The position numbers and the translations under genes are program-made. The notes under the pieces were generated by a model that searched no databases, had not been told where the DNA came from, and saw nothing but the letters and a program-made list of their open reading frames with translations. DNA of 46,303 nucleotides. Source: JACKAL01 sp964400355 (GTDB lineage: Bacteria > Bdellovibrionota > Bdellovibrionia > Bdellovibrionales > JAGQZY01). The DNA is taken from NCBI GenBank assembly GCA_964400355.1, contig CAYNTO010000024.1, forward strand, positions 1-46,303, given 5' to 3'. Positions 7,079-15,300 of this stretch are shown here, piece by piece (positions within the stretch are counted from its first letter, which is position 1; every line of letters starts with the position of its first letter).

Positions 7079-7364
7079 TATGGGCAACCCCTCCGCGAGA
7101 AGAAACACACGGTGCGAAATGACAACGACATACTAGTGGCACTTTGCAACCGTGAAAACTGTCTAAATTTTAGTGAATGTGCCAATTCTCAGAATGACAC
7201 ATTTTGCGCGGCCCGCGAGATGCAAAAATTTTATGAATGGTATTCGCTACTTACGCGTGCCAATCGTGGCACATTTTTCGCTCTTAAGTACTCCGTGAGC
7301 AGTGGAGGGAGTGCATGGCCGTAATTTGTCATGTGCCCACTGAAAAAAATAAAAAGGAGAACTT
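7079..7364. other. Divergent intergenic region, M23 gene and Gly/Tyr-rich lipoprotein
   Basis: About 286 bp without a credible gene. It holds four copies of GTGCCA or its complement: TGGCAC at 7137-7142, GTGCCA at 7179-7184 and 7257-7262, and TGGCAC at 7267-7272. The last pair forms a hairpin and a sigma-54-like site, listed separately. A ribosome site (AAGGAGA) precedes the lipoprotein start at 7365. Confidence 0.6.
7257..7282 (+). promoter_or_regulatory. Hairpin with T-run and sigma-54-like -24/-12 element
   Basis: GTGCCA (7257-7262) pairs with TGGCAC (7267-7272) over an ATCG loop, followed by ATTTTT. Read as DNA, TGGCAC followed by TTTTTCGCT gives GG, 10 bases, GC, the spacing of a sigma-54 promoter, with a perfect -24 half and TCGC instead of TTGC at -12. 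Transcription would begin near 7294, about 70 bases before the lipoprotein start. Terminator/attenuator and promoter are alternative readings. Confidence 0.4.
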
Positions 7365-8201
7365 ATGTTCAGCAATACTATAAAGACAATCGCGGGAATT
7401 ATTGTCTTTGCCACTTTGGCAACGACGACGATTTCATGCGGTAAGAAAAAAGGCGGAGGCGGCGGCTCAACGGCTACGGCTCCAGATTGTACAACGACTG
7501 CATGTACTGTAGGCCAAGGTTACGCATCGGGAGTTTTTTTCCGCTCGGTAGTGGGCCAAGGGAGCATGTACAATAAGAGTGTGGTTGCAAAGATGGCTTT
7601 CTTTGGTCAGAACGCAGCCGGCCTCAACATGAATACCAATCCGGTAACATATAATGGTGCATTCGTTGCCACAGGAACTATGCGTTTTGCCGATGGCGCT
7701 TATTACGGCGTTTCGAGCACATCCACTCGTTCTGTTGCAGGTTTCGGATTTGGAATTGAGTTTGGAATTTCTATTCCTGGTTTCAATACTGGCTACAATT
7801 ACGGCTACGGTAACAACTACCAAACTGGCCAGGGTTACTACTATCCATGTGGATACAACGACCCGTATTGCAACGGCGGAGGCACAACTCAACCGTGTTA
7901 CAATCAATATGGTTGCAATGGCGGCGGCGGAACTAGCCAATGTACAATTCCTGCCGGTGATTACTCAGTGACTACAATTGCAGCTGGAAACTACTCTTCA
8001 GGTAATGGTTACTACTCACAAGAGAGCTTTTCAGGCTTAAAGCTTCGCTTCACTTATGGTTCAACAATCGTTGATGCGACAATCAATCAAGGTCAGTTGC
8101 AGGGTTTGTCTAACGGGACGACATCATCGCACACGCTTCGTGGTCAAATGGTCATCAACACTGTTAATAACGTAGCTTGTAATCAGTCCGTACAATTCTA
8201 A
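7365..8201 (+). CDS. Gly/Tyr/Asn-rich lipoprotein, unknown
   Basis: A 278-residue protein with a type II signal: a hydrophobic core, then the lipobox TISC at residues 22-25 and a charged GKKKGGGGGS linker. Residues 30-120 are a folded-looking region. Residues 125-195 are low-complexity and rich in Gly, Tyr and Asn with paired Cys (CGYNDPYC, CYNQYGC), then a C-terminal beta-rich part of about 80 residues begins with QCTIPAGDYSV. The middle resembles flexible, sticky surface segments. The start has AAGGAGA 7 bases upstream. No family was recognised. A palindrome (8190-8207) spans its stop codon. It may be controlled by the sigma-54-like site upstream. Confidence 0.85.
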   Translation: MFSNTIKTIAGIIVFATLATTTISCGKKKGGGGGSTATAPDCTTTACTVGQGYASGVFFRSVVGQGSMYNKSVVAKMAFFGQNAAGLNMNTNPVTYNGAFVATGTMRFADGAYYGVSSTSTRSVAGFGFGIEFGISIPGFNTGYNYGYGNNYQTGQGYYYPCGYNDPYCNGGGTTQPCYNQYGCNGGGGTSQCTIPAGDYSVTTIAAGNYSSGNGYYSQESFSGLKLRFTYGSTIVDATINQGQLQGLSNGTTSSHTLRGQMVINTVNNVACNQSVQF

Positions 8202-8207
8202 TTGTAC
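8190..8207 (+). terminator. Perfect palindrome across the stop codon
   Basis: GTACAATT (8190-8197) and AATTGTAC (8200-8207) are exact complements around two bases and include the TAA stop of the lipoprotein. It could act as a weak terminator or mRNA 3' stabiliser; only TGATTTCG follows, so the T-run is poor. Confidence 0.35.
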
Positions 8208-8244
8208 TGATTTCGTCAATAGCGCTTGGTGCCATAATCGCGGG

Positions 8245-8273
8245 TTGGAAATGCTCTGACCCTAAGTTAAAAT
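8245..8273 (+). promoter_or_regulatory. Sigma-70-type promoter for the Xer-ComM unit
   Basis: TTGGAA (8245-8250), a 17-base spacer, then TAAAAT (8268-8273). The expected transcription start, 6-8 bases after the -10, falls on or next to the A of the ATG at 8280. No ribosome site precedes that ATG, so the mRNA is probably leaderless. Confidence 0.6.
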
Positions 8274-8279
8274 GCGATT

Positions 8280-9224
8280 ATGGCATTGTCTTTATGGGTC
8301 GATTTTTTTGATGATCTTCAGCACGTTCGCGGGCGTTCGCTCAATACCGTGCAAGCTTATCGTCGCGATCTCGAACTCTTCGATGAGTTTCAATCCACAT
8401 CTAAAGACCTCGCCGATCTCTATCGCTTCCTGCAAAAAAAGAACTTATCCACACGCTCTCAGGCACGCGTGATCTCGAGCATTCGCACCTATTATCGTTT
8501 TCTGGCTGATCGTGGAGAAAAAATCCCCGATCTCAATCAGTTGCGCCCACCGCGCGTGTCGGTGCATTTGCCACAGGCGTTGACCATGGAAGATTTCCAG
8601 CGACTGTACGATGCGAGTATGGTGGATGGCGTACACAAAACGGCTCGCAATCACATCACGTTGCTATTACTTTTCGGGTTAGGATGCCGTGTATCGGAAC
8701 TCATTCAACTCAATCTTCAAGATCTCAACGAAACAGATTCGTGGCTTAAAGTTACAGGTAAAGGCAGCAAAGAACGCTTGGTTCCTCTAACCGCACAATT
8801 AATGTCCGAGCTCAAAACGTATATTCAGGAAGTGCGCCCTCATTTGGTAAAGGACAATAGCCCATCGATTCTTATCAATGATCGCGGTCATCGGCCAAGT
8901 CGCGTAGATATATGGCGCTGGCTCGATGCGTGGTCCAAAAAAGCAGGTTTTGAGGACACTGTGAATCCCCACAAATTCCGCCACGGATGCGCAACGGTTT
9001 TACTGGAGGCGGGTGCCGACCTGCGCTCGATTCAGAAGTTGCTGGGTCACTCCAGCATTCAAACAACGCAAATCTACACTGCAGTGAGTACGACTAAAAT
9101 GCGCGAAACTTTGGATGAGCATCATCCTCTCTCGGGCATGACGGATGACGCGGGCGCTGGCGCTGGCGAAGACGTTCGCCCTGTCACCAGTAAACCACCA
9201 CCGGATATCGACGGCGAATTGTAA
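8280..9224 (+). CDS. Tyrosine recombinase of the XerC/XerD family
   Basis: A 314-residue site-specific recombinase. The N-terminal SAM-like DNA-binding domain (about 1-90, with SLNTVQAYRRDL) and the C-terminal catalytic domain are both complete. The catalytic set is present: Arg137 (GLGCRVSEL), Lys161 (GKGSKERLVPL), His231 and Arg234 (HKFRHGCATVLLEAGADL), His257 (LLGHSSIQTTQIY) and the nucleophile Tyr266. Xer proteins resolve chromosome dimers at dif; mobile relatives move integrons and phages. A nonconserved acidic, Gly/Pro-containing tail of about 30 residues follows the Tyr. No attachment sites or phage genes flank it, so a housekeeping role is likelier than a mobile one. It is 66 bp upstream of comM on the same strand. 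Whether it is XerC or XerD cannot be told from here. Confidence 0.93.
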   Translation: MALSLWVDFFDDLQHVRGRSLNTVQAYRRDLELFDEFQSTSKDLADLYRFLQKKNLSTRSQARVISSIRTYYRFLADRGEKIPDLNQLRPPRVSVHLPQALTMEDFQRLYDASMVDGVHKTARNHITLLLLFGLGCRVSELIQLNLQDLNETDSWLKVTGKGSKERLVPLTAQLMSELKTYIQEVRPHLVKDNSPSILINDRGHRPSRVDIWRWLDAWSKKAGFEDTVNPHKFRHGCATVLLEAGADLRSIQKLLGHSSIQTTQIYTAVSTTKMRETLDEHHPLSGMTDDAGAGAGEDVRPVTSKPPPDIDGEL

Positions 9225-9290
9225 ATCTCTTTTACTCCTTTGAACTGTGATGTGTTTGCAAGTGTTCCCGCATTTGCAAGTTCGCGAGAT

Positions 9291-10715
9291 ATGATTGTCT
9301 ATTCATTTGTTCGCGACACATTGGGATTATCAGCGGTAGAAGTGGAAGTGATTTTGCAAAAAGGCATTCCCAAGATCGAAATCTTAGGTCATGCCGACAA
9401 AGGTTTGCAGGAAAGCCTGGTCCGTATTCAGTCGGCCATTACTCATCAGGGGTATGAATTTCCGAAAGCGTGTAAGGTGGTGGTGAATATTCGTCCCATC
9501 GAAACCAAAAAATCCAGTCTCGGCCTTGAACTTTCTATTGCGCTGGCTATTTTGCACCTCACCGGGCAAAAACCTTTGCCTTCCGACAAACCACTCTACA
9601 TTTACGGTGAGCTCTCTTTAGCGGGAGAGGTTTCGGCACCTAAAGACCTTGAGCTTTTGCCGCTTATAGATCGTGAGTTGATCAGTGGGCCGATGGAGCG
9701 GGGATTTACGCCGCAATCCATCCCCTTATTTGTGCTCACAGCCTTGCGCTCCGACTTCGAGTATAGTCGAAGTGATGAGGACCCTCTTAAATATTTACGA
9801 CCGTCACTTCCTAAAAATAAAATTCCCAAAGCCAGTGCGCGTTTGATGGAAATCATCGCGGTGGGAGAACATTCGGCTTTGCTCGCGGGACCCTCTGGAA
9901 CAGGGAAGACCACGTTCACGCAGCAGCTTCTCGCATTTTTGCAGGAACCCTCGCTCAAAGAATGGTGGGACATCCGCAGAATTGGAAAAGTTTTTGACGA
10001 AGAGCGGTCGTGGCGCCCGCTCGTGATGCCCCATCATTCCATTTCCGTGTCATCCATGCTCGGTGGTGGAAATGCGGCGCGGCCGGGCGCTATTTTTAAA
10101 GCACATAATGGAGTGCTGGTGCTCGACGAACTTTTGGAGTTTCACCCATCGATTCAGGCGGCACTTCGCGAACCTATGGAACAGAAAACAATCACGGTGA
10201 GCAAAAACGTTCAGCACCGCAAATACGACGCTGCTTTCCTGGCGATTGGCGCGACAAACTTGTGCCGTTGCGGAGCCTTTGTTCCCAAGGCGCAGAGTCG
10301 CTGCCGCTGCACCAGTTTAGAGTTGCGTCGATATATGGACAAGCTCAGCGGCCCGTTTTTGGATCGCTTTTCCATTTTTGAGTTCACCCATCAGTGGAAA
10401 AAAGAAAAAGACGAGCTCGTCGGCGCAGCAAAAATTTTGCAGAATATAGAGCGTGGCGTAGAGTTTGCGCGGAAAAGGGGAGGACCTCGTTGTGAGGACA
10501 TGAGTCAGGACCAGCTCGTGCCTACACTTGAGGACGCAAATATTTCCGGAGATTTTCCGGCATTCCGCTCGTGGCGGCGATTTTTAAGTTTTCTGCGGGT
10601 GGGAAGAACCATTGCAGATTTAGACGGATGTCAAAAAATAAAGCGAACGCACCTTATTGAGTCTTACTCACTGACCTCACAGAATCACAATTCATTGGAT
10701 TCCTTGTTTTACTAA
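9291..10715 (+). CDS. comM: ComM/YifB-type AAA+ ATPase (magnesium-chelatase-like)
   Basis: A 474-residue protein. I chose ATG 9291 because the ComM family begins almost exactly there (MIVYSFVRDTLGLSAVEVEV... aligned with the family start); an upstream TTG at 9240 would add 17 unrelated residues. The N-terminal ChlI/Lon-like domain holds KGIPKIEILGHADKGLQES. The AAA+ domain has Walker A GPSGTGKTT near residue 200 and Walker B VLVLDE near 280. The Cys motif CRCGAFVPKAQSRCRC and SGPFLDRF are typical of the family. ComM is a hexameric helicase that promotes branch migration when transformed DNA is integrated in Vibrio and relatives. Presence next to a Xer recombinase in one transcription unit suggests DNA recombination. 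The slightly short length (about 505 usual) comes from the middle, not from missing motifs. Confidence 0.9.
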   Translation: MIVYSFVRDTLGLSAVEVEVILQKGIPKIEILGHADKGLQESLVRIQSAITHQGYEFPKACKVVVNIRPIETKKSSLGLELSIALAILHLTGQKPLPSDKPLYIYGELSLAGEVSAPKDLELLPLIDRELISGPMERGFTPQSIPLFVLTALRSDFEYSRSDEDPLKYLRPSLPKNKIPKASARLMEIIAVGEHSALLAGPSGTGKTTFTQQLLAFLQEPSLKEWWDIRRIGKVFDEERSWRPLVMPHHSISVSSMLGGGNAARPGAIFKAHNGVLVLDELLEFHPSIQAALREPMEQKTITVSKNVQHRKYDAAFLAIGATNLCRCGAFVPKAQSRCRCTSLELRRYMDKLSGPFLDRFSIFEFTHQWKKEKDELVGAAKILQNIERGVEFARKRGGPRCEDMSQDQLVPTLEDANISGDFPAFRSWRRFLSFLRVGRTIADLDGCQKIKRTHLIESYSLTSQNHNSLDSLFY

Positions 10716-10764
10716 TTCGTGATGGGACTGTTTGCTACCAGCCATTATGTCTTCCCTCGGTAGA

Positions 10765-10786
10765 GTTCCCAATCTTATTAGGGAAC
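10765..10786. terminator. Hairpin between convergent comM and flagellin genes
   Basis: GTTCCC (10765-10770) pairs with GGGAAC (10781-10786) around a 10-base loop, about 50 bases after the comM stop. There is no T-run on either strand, so termination here is uncertain. Confidence 0.3.
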
Positions 10787-10869
10787 CTCAAAGCGCGTAC
10801 CACTTTTTTGCGATCCGCGCCCTGAGGCGAAGGGTGGACTAACATTTTTGGATATAAGTTCAAAACTCA

Positions 10870-10898
10870 GGCTACGATCAGAAATTCCTCTCGTAGCC
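10870..10898 (-). terminator. Probable flagellin terminator hairpin
   Basis: GGCTACGA (10870-10877) and TCGTAGCC (10891-10898) are exact complements with a 13-base loop, about 40 bases beyond the flagellin stop on the minus strand, followed there by TGAGTTTTG. The T-run is weak. Confidence 0.45.
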
Positions 10899-10939
10899 CA
10901 ATTTCTCACACTCAGTTGTCGAAATTAGCTCCTTGGCTA

Positions 10940-11770
10940 TTAGCTCAACAAACGCAGTGCTTGACGTGGCAATTCATTCGCTTGAGCAAGAACGTTGGTT
11001 GTCGCGTTCAATAGAATGTTGCTTTTAGTGTATTCGGCAGTGGACTCAGCGATATCAGCGTCACGGATGCGTGAATTTGCTACCGATGTGTTCTCGATTT
11101 GAATACCCAAGTTGGAAGACGTGGATGCCAAGCGGTTTTGTACTGCACCGATGTTGGCGCGGAATCCGTTCACAGTTCTCTGTGCATTGTCGACCATCGA
11201 TAGAGCCTCTTTAGCTCCATCTTTAGTGGTAAAATCAAGGCCATCGACGCCAAGATTCGCAGTTGTTGCGAAGGAGTTGGAGGCATCAAAAGAGATGCGA
11301 TCGTCTTCGTTACCATTGATGCCAACTTGGAAGTCGAAGTTTCCGCCTTCACCATTTAATAGATTGCGCGAGCCAAATTTAGTGGAATTGGCGATTCGAT
11401 CTACTTCTTGAGTTAATTGATTTAATTCTTGGTTAATAAATCCACGCTCATCATCACCAATAGTATCAGAAGCCGCTTGTATGCCCAGTTCACGGATACG
11501 TGTAAAGATGTTGGAGATCTCACCTAAGCCGCCTTCAGCAACTTGTAGTAAAGACACACCATCATTAGTGTTACGTGCAGCTTGTTGAAAGCTACGTACT
11601 TGTGATTTAAGACCTTCAGATATGGAAAGGCCTGCAGCATCGTCTGCTGCTTTAGTAATACGACTACCAGAAGACAATTGGCTCATTGAACGATCCATTA
11701 CCTTTTGGTTTCCTTCTAGTGAACGACGCGCTGATATTGAAGCTACGTTTGTTGCGATTCTCATGCTCAT
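10940..11770 (-). CDS. fliC: Flagellin
   Basis: A 276-residue flagellin, the filament subunit exported by the flagellar type III apparatus. The N-terminal D0/D1 region (MSMRIATNVASISARRSLEGNQ, then MSQLSSGSRITKAADDAAGLSISEGL) and the C-terminal D1/D0 region (SRIRDADIAESTAEYTKSNILLNATTNVLAQANELPRQALRLLS) are both canonical. The centre is short, so the protein lacks the large D2/D3 outer domains; this compact size is typical of sheathed-flagellum and Bdellovibrio-type flagellins. GGGGG (plus positions 11776-11780) provides the ribosome site 5 bases before the ATG. No other flagellar gene is in the window, which fits the usual dispersed placement of extra flagellins. A cluster of AGTCGAG heptamers lies 77-200 bp upstream. 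Confidence 0.97.
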   Translation of the reverse strand: MSMRIATNVASISARRSLEGNQKVMDRSMSQLSSGSRITKAADDAAGLSISEGLKSQVRSFQQAARNTNDGVSLLQVAEGGLGEISNIFTRIRELGIQAASDTIGDDERGFINQELNQLTQEVDRIANSTKFGSRNLLNGEGGNFDFQVGINGNEDDRISFDASNSFATTANLGVDGLDFTTKDGAKEALSMVDNAQRTVNGFRANIGAVQNRLASTSSNLGIQIENTSVANSRIRDADIAESTAEYTKSNILLNATTNVLAQANELPRQALRLLS

Positions 11771-11846
11771 ATAATCCCCCTTCAGAATTGTTCTTTATTA
11801 GCACTTGCACCTGTACTTTCGGCGGCTACAGACTTGTCGCGAGTCC

Positions 11847-11970
11847 AGTCGAGCAAGACTCGACGATTTTCCTGATTATCAGTAGCAAAGTCGAGTCTAG
11901 TCGAGGGATCTCGACTGGGCCTTGGAATTAGAAATTAATTTAGTGAGTACAATAGCTTAGTCGAGTCGAG
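11847..11970. promoter_or_regulatory. Cluster of seven AGTCGAG-type heptamers
   Basis: AGTCGAG occurs at 11847-11853, 11889-11895, 11899-11905, 11959-11965 and 11964-11970. The complement, or its 6-base core, occurs at 11859-11864 and 11910-11916. Two inverted pairs make small perfect hairpins (11848-11864 with a CAAGA loop, 11899-11916 with a GGAT loop). Seven copies in 124 bp are far above chance and suggest protein-binding sites or a structured RNA leader. Confidence 0.6.
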
Positions 11971-12015
11971 CAAATACCTAGGGCCAGAACCATATTAAAA
12001 AGTTCGACACTTTAG

Positions 12016-12037
12016 CGACACTTTCATTGTCGTTTTT
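12016..12037 (+). terminator. Orphan terminator-like hairpin
   Basis: CGACA (12016-12020) pairs with TGTCG (12028-12032) around a 7-base loop, followed by five T. No plus-strand gene ends nearby, so it would serve only an unrecognised transcript, for example a small RNA started in the heptamer cluster. Confidence 0.3.
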
Positions 12038-12317
12038 AAAAAATGTTTAAAAATGTTCGGCCTTGGTAGGGGATTCGAGATGAATTCAGTGTTTCAAGAT
12101 GAGAAGAAACTCAAAAAGTGTTGTTTTCTCACAATGGTGCGAGCTAGCGTTCCATGTTGCGACGACCGTTATGTTCCGTCAAATTTCTGTCGATATATAT
12201 ACTGAAGTCGCGTGAGGAAATCGACACCACCTTGGAAGTGATTTTTTTACTGAGCAGCGTTTTGATATGTAAGCCGTGAAAATCACATTAGAATTAAAGC
12301 GTGGAGAGGGTTCAATC

Positions 12318-15300
12318 TTGCTGAGTCGTGTAAAGGTAGTTTACAACTCGTTCGTCGTGCAACAAATGCGCTTGCTGCAGTTCGCAGCTATTGGCGCGTT
12401 TCTCACGGCGTGCGTGGCAAGTGTGCAAGAACCTACGCAAGATGCGGCTTCCAACCTCACATACTCCACTTCGTCCAACATCGCTGATGCGACAGAAACT
12501 TTCGACTTCGGCGTTGCCGCCGTAGGCGGAACTTTTGATCGTACGATTTACGTGACCAACACCGGAAACACCATCGCACAGAACATTTCCAATCTTACTC
12601 CTTCGGGACAGGATTTTACCTTTCTCGGTGGCAGCTACCCGGGCGCGGGCGGAACGTGTGCTACGTCTTTAGCCGAAGGAGCTTCGTGCACGCTGGTTCT
12701 CCGTTTTGCGCCGCTTTCCACAAGCGATGTGACCGGCGAAGTATTGCTCAATTTTGACGATCGCGTTTCTGGAGTAAAAGTCGCAAAGCTCAACCTCAAG
12801 GGTAAGGGCGGAACTCCCGCGTTGCTCGCTATCGATCAGAGTCCATTCTTCGATTTTGGTTTGCTTCCTATCGGAACTTCGGCTGATCAAACGTTTATTG
12901 TAACCAACAACGGCGAAGCCACGGCAGTGACGATGACCGAGACGAGCCTCACCGGTCACTTTCGCATCAAAGACGGCGTATATCCCGGTACGGGTGGAAG
13001 TTGTCGCGCGGAACTTGCTGGTGGTGCATCGTGTACGATCGTTGTTACCTTTGCGCCAACTTCTGTGGGTTCTCTCTCAGACAACATCTCCATGTTCTAC
13101 TTCGATGGATTATCGAATCAAAATTCGCTGCGCCTGGTGCAAGGGGAGGGCGTGCTCCCAGCCGTTCTCGAAGTTTCCGATGGACCGATTTATAGCTTTA
13201 GTACTGTGATCGTTGGTCAAACACCGAATCACGTATTTACCGTTACCAATACCGGTGGCTTACCGGCTACAGGGGTTTTTATCGGTGGAATCGCTGCACC
13301 ATATGCTTTTACGGGTGGCTCCTTCCCAGGAACTGCAGGCACATGCGGCGCGGGACTGCTGCCCGGGCAAAACTGCACGATAGATGTTTCGTTTATTCCA
13401 ACTGCGGCCGGCGTACAGGCGGATTCGATTGATGTGGTCTACAATAATGGTGTGTCTATGGTGTCTACGAATCGCGACATTATCGGCAATGCTCTTATGC
13501 CAGCACTTCTCGAGATCAGCGATGCGCCACTCTATAATTACGGCACAGTAGCTGTGGGCTCTGTGAATTCACATTCCTTTACCATCACCAACTCCGGTGG
13601 TGTGGCTGCCACGTTAGTAAACGGTAGTGGTATCGCCGCACCTTTCGTATTCCCAGGTGGCTTCTATCCAGGAGCGGGCGGTACGTGCGGATTTACCATT
13701 AATGCGGGTGCAAGCTGTAGCGTAGTTATCAATTTTTCTCCAGGCAGCACCGGCGTGGTTACCAACACTTTTAACCTCGGATACAATAACGGCCTTACGG
13801 GCGTGACGTCCTCCCGAGATGTGCAAGGTAATGCATTGCCGCCTGCCAGTCTTTTGGTTTCTGATGGACCTACAAATTACGACTTTGGTAGCATTGCCAT
13901 CGGTGCCAGTGCGACCCATGTTTTCACCATCGTCAACAGCGGCAGCATCAATGCCACGAGCGTTAACGTTACCGGGCTCGGCTCTCCGTTTTTGTTTGTC
14001 GGTGGCGCGTTTCCAGGAACGGGTGGCAACTGTACGACCACGATTCTTGCAGGTTCCAGCTGTACGATAGAAGTTTCCTTTACGCCGTCAACAACTTCGC
14101 TCGCAACTACCACAATGAGCGTGAACTACAATGATGGTGCAAATAATGTGGCCGCCACGCGCGGGCTTACGGGTACGGGCGTTGCTCCAGCTGTGCTCGG
14201 TATCAATGAAGCGCCTATTTACGATTTTACCACGGCCGTAATTGGCACGACGCTCACACACACTTTAACAGTAACCAATTCGGGTGGGATCGACGCGACA
14301 ACCATGACAGGCACGGGACTTATCGCGCCATTTGCATTTAATGGTGGGGCTTACCCGGGTGTAGGCGGAACATGTAATGCCACACTCGCCGCAGGAGCGA
14401 GTTGCGCGATCGTTGTCTCCTACACGCCGACAAGTTTAACTACAGATGTAGATACTATTCAGATCAATTACTTTGATGGTGCCGTTAACCAAAGTTCTTA
14501 CCGTGATGTCACTGGTCAGGGTATTCCGCCGGGCATATTAACGATTTCTGATCTGCCCATTTACAATTTCGGTACAATTGCTACCGGCTCCACACGTACC
14601 TATGCGCTCACCATTACGAACTCGGGTGGCGCTACGACGACAGCCATGTCGGGGACGGGTTTAGTTGCTCCGTTTACATTTTTTGCAACGCCGTATCCTG
14701 GAACAGGCGGAACGTGCGGTGCGAGCCTCGCGCCAGGAGCCACTTGTACCGTGGTGGTGGAGTTTGCGCCAGTCACAATTGGTGCCTTCAATACTACATT
14801 GGACATGAACTATAATAACGGTGTGAGTGTGCAGGTTTCGAGCCGCGATATTCAAGGTTCGGGTGCCGCACCAGCAACGATCGCTATAAACAACGCTCCA
14901 CATTTTGATTTTGGTCAACGTGCGGTGGGATCTTCGACGGATCAGTTGCTCACTCTCACGAACAACGGTGGGGTTGGCGCAACGGGTTTAACGGGATTGG
15001 GTCTCACGCCTCCGTTTGGTTATACTGGCGGAGCCTATCCGGGCCTTACAGGAACTTGTGGAGCAACTTTAGCGCCGACAATTTCGTGCACAGTGAGTGT
15101 GACGTTCACGCCGATAGCGCCGGGAGCTGTGATCGGCACCACACAGATTGATTACGACAATGGAATATCGGTGGTTTCGTCCACTCGAGATCTCCACGGG
15201 GAAGGTGTAACACCAGCGAGTCTTACTATTTCAGAGACTGATCCGTACGACTACGGCCCTCGCGCGGTGGGATCAGTAACTCCGCACACATTTAATATTA

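Larger units (their letters stand above)
11771..12317. other. Intergenic region between flagellin and the giant gene
   Basis: About 547 bp with no credible gene. The half near the flagellin gene carries the AGTCGAG cluster (11847-11970). Next is a hairpin with a T-run (12016-12037). AT-rich stretches such as CGATATATATACTG (about 12190-12204) could hold promoters for the giant gene, but I could not fix a -35/-10 pair. Upstream of flagellin, GCCGAAAG on the minus strand resembles a FliA -10 box, but no matching -35 box lies at the right distance. Confidence 0.6.

Noticed and set aside
7137..7148. Sigma-54 promoter at the first TGGCAC box
   Set aside because: Only 6 bases separate GG from GC instead of 10.
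7112..7324. Small plus-strand frame in the divergent region
   Set aside because: GTG start without a ribosome site, and it covers regulatory-looking repeats.
8280..10715. Integrated mobile element around the Xer recombinase
   Set aside because: No attachment repeats, phage, plasmid or cassette genes flank it, and its partner is a housekeeping-type ComM.
11771..11846. FliA (sigma-28) promoter of flagellin
   Set aside because: A GCCGAAAG box is present on the minus strand, but no TAAAG-like -35 box lies at the needed distance.
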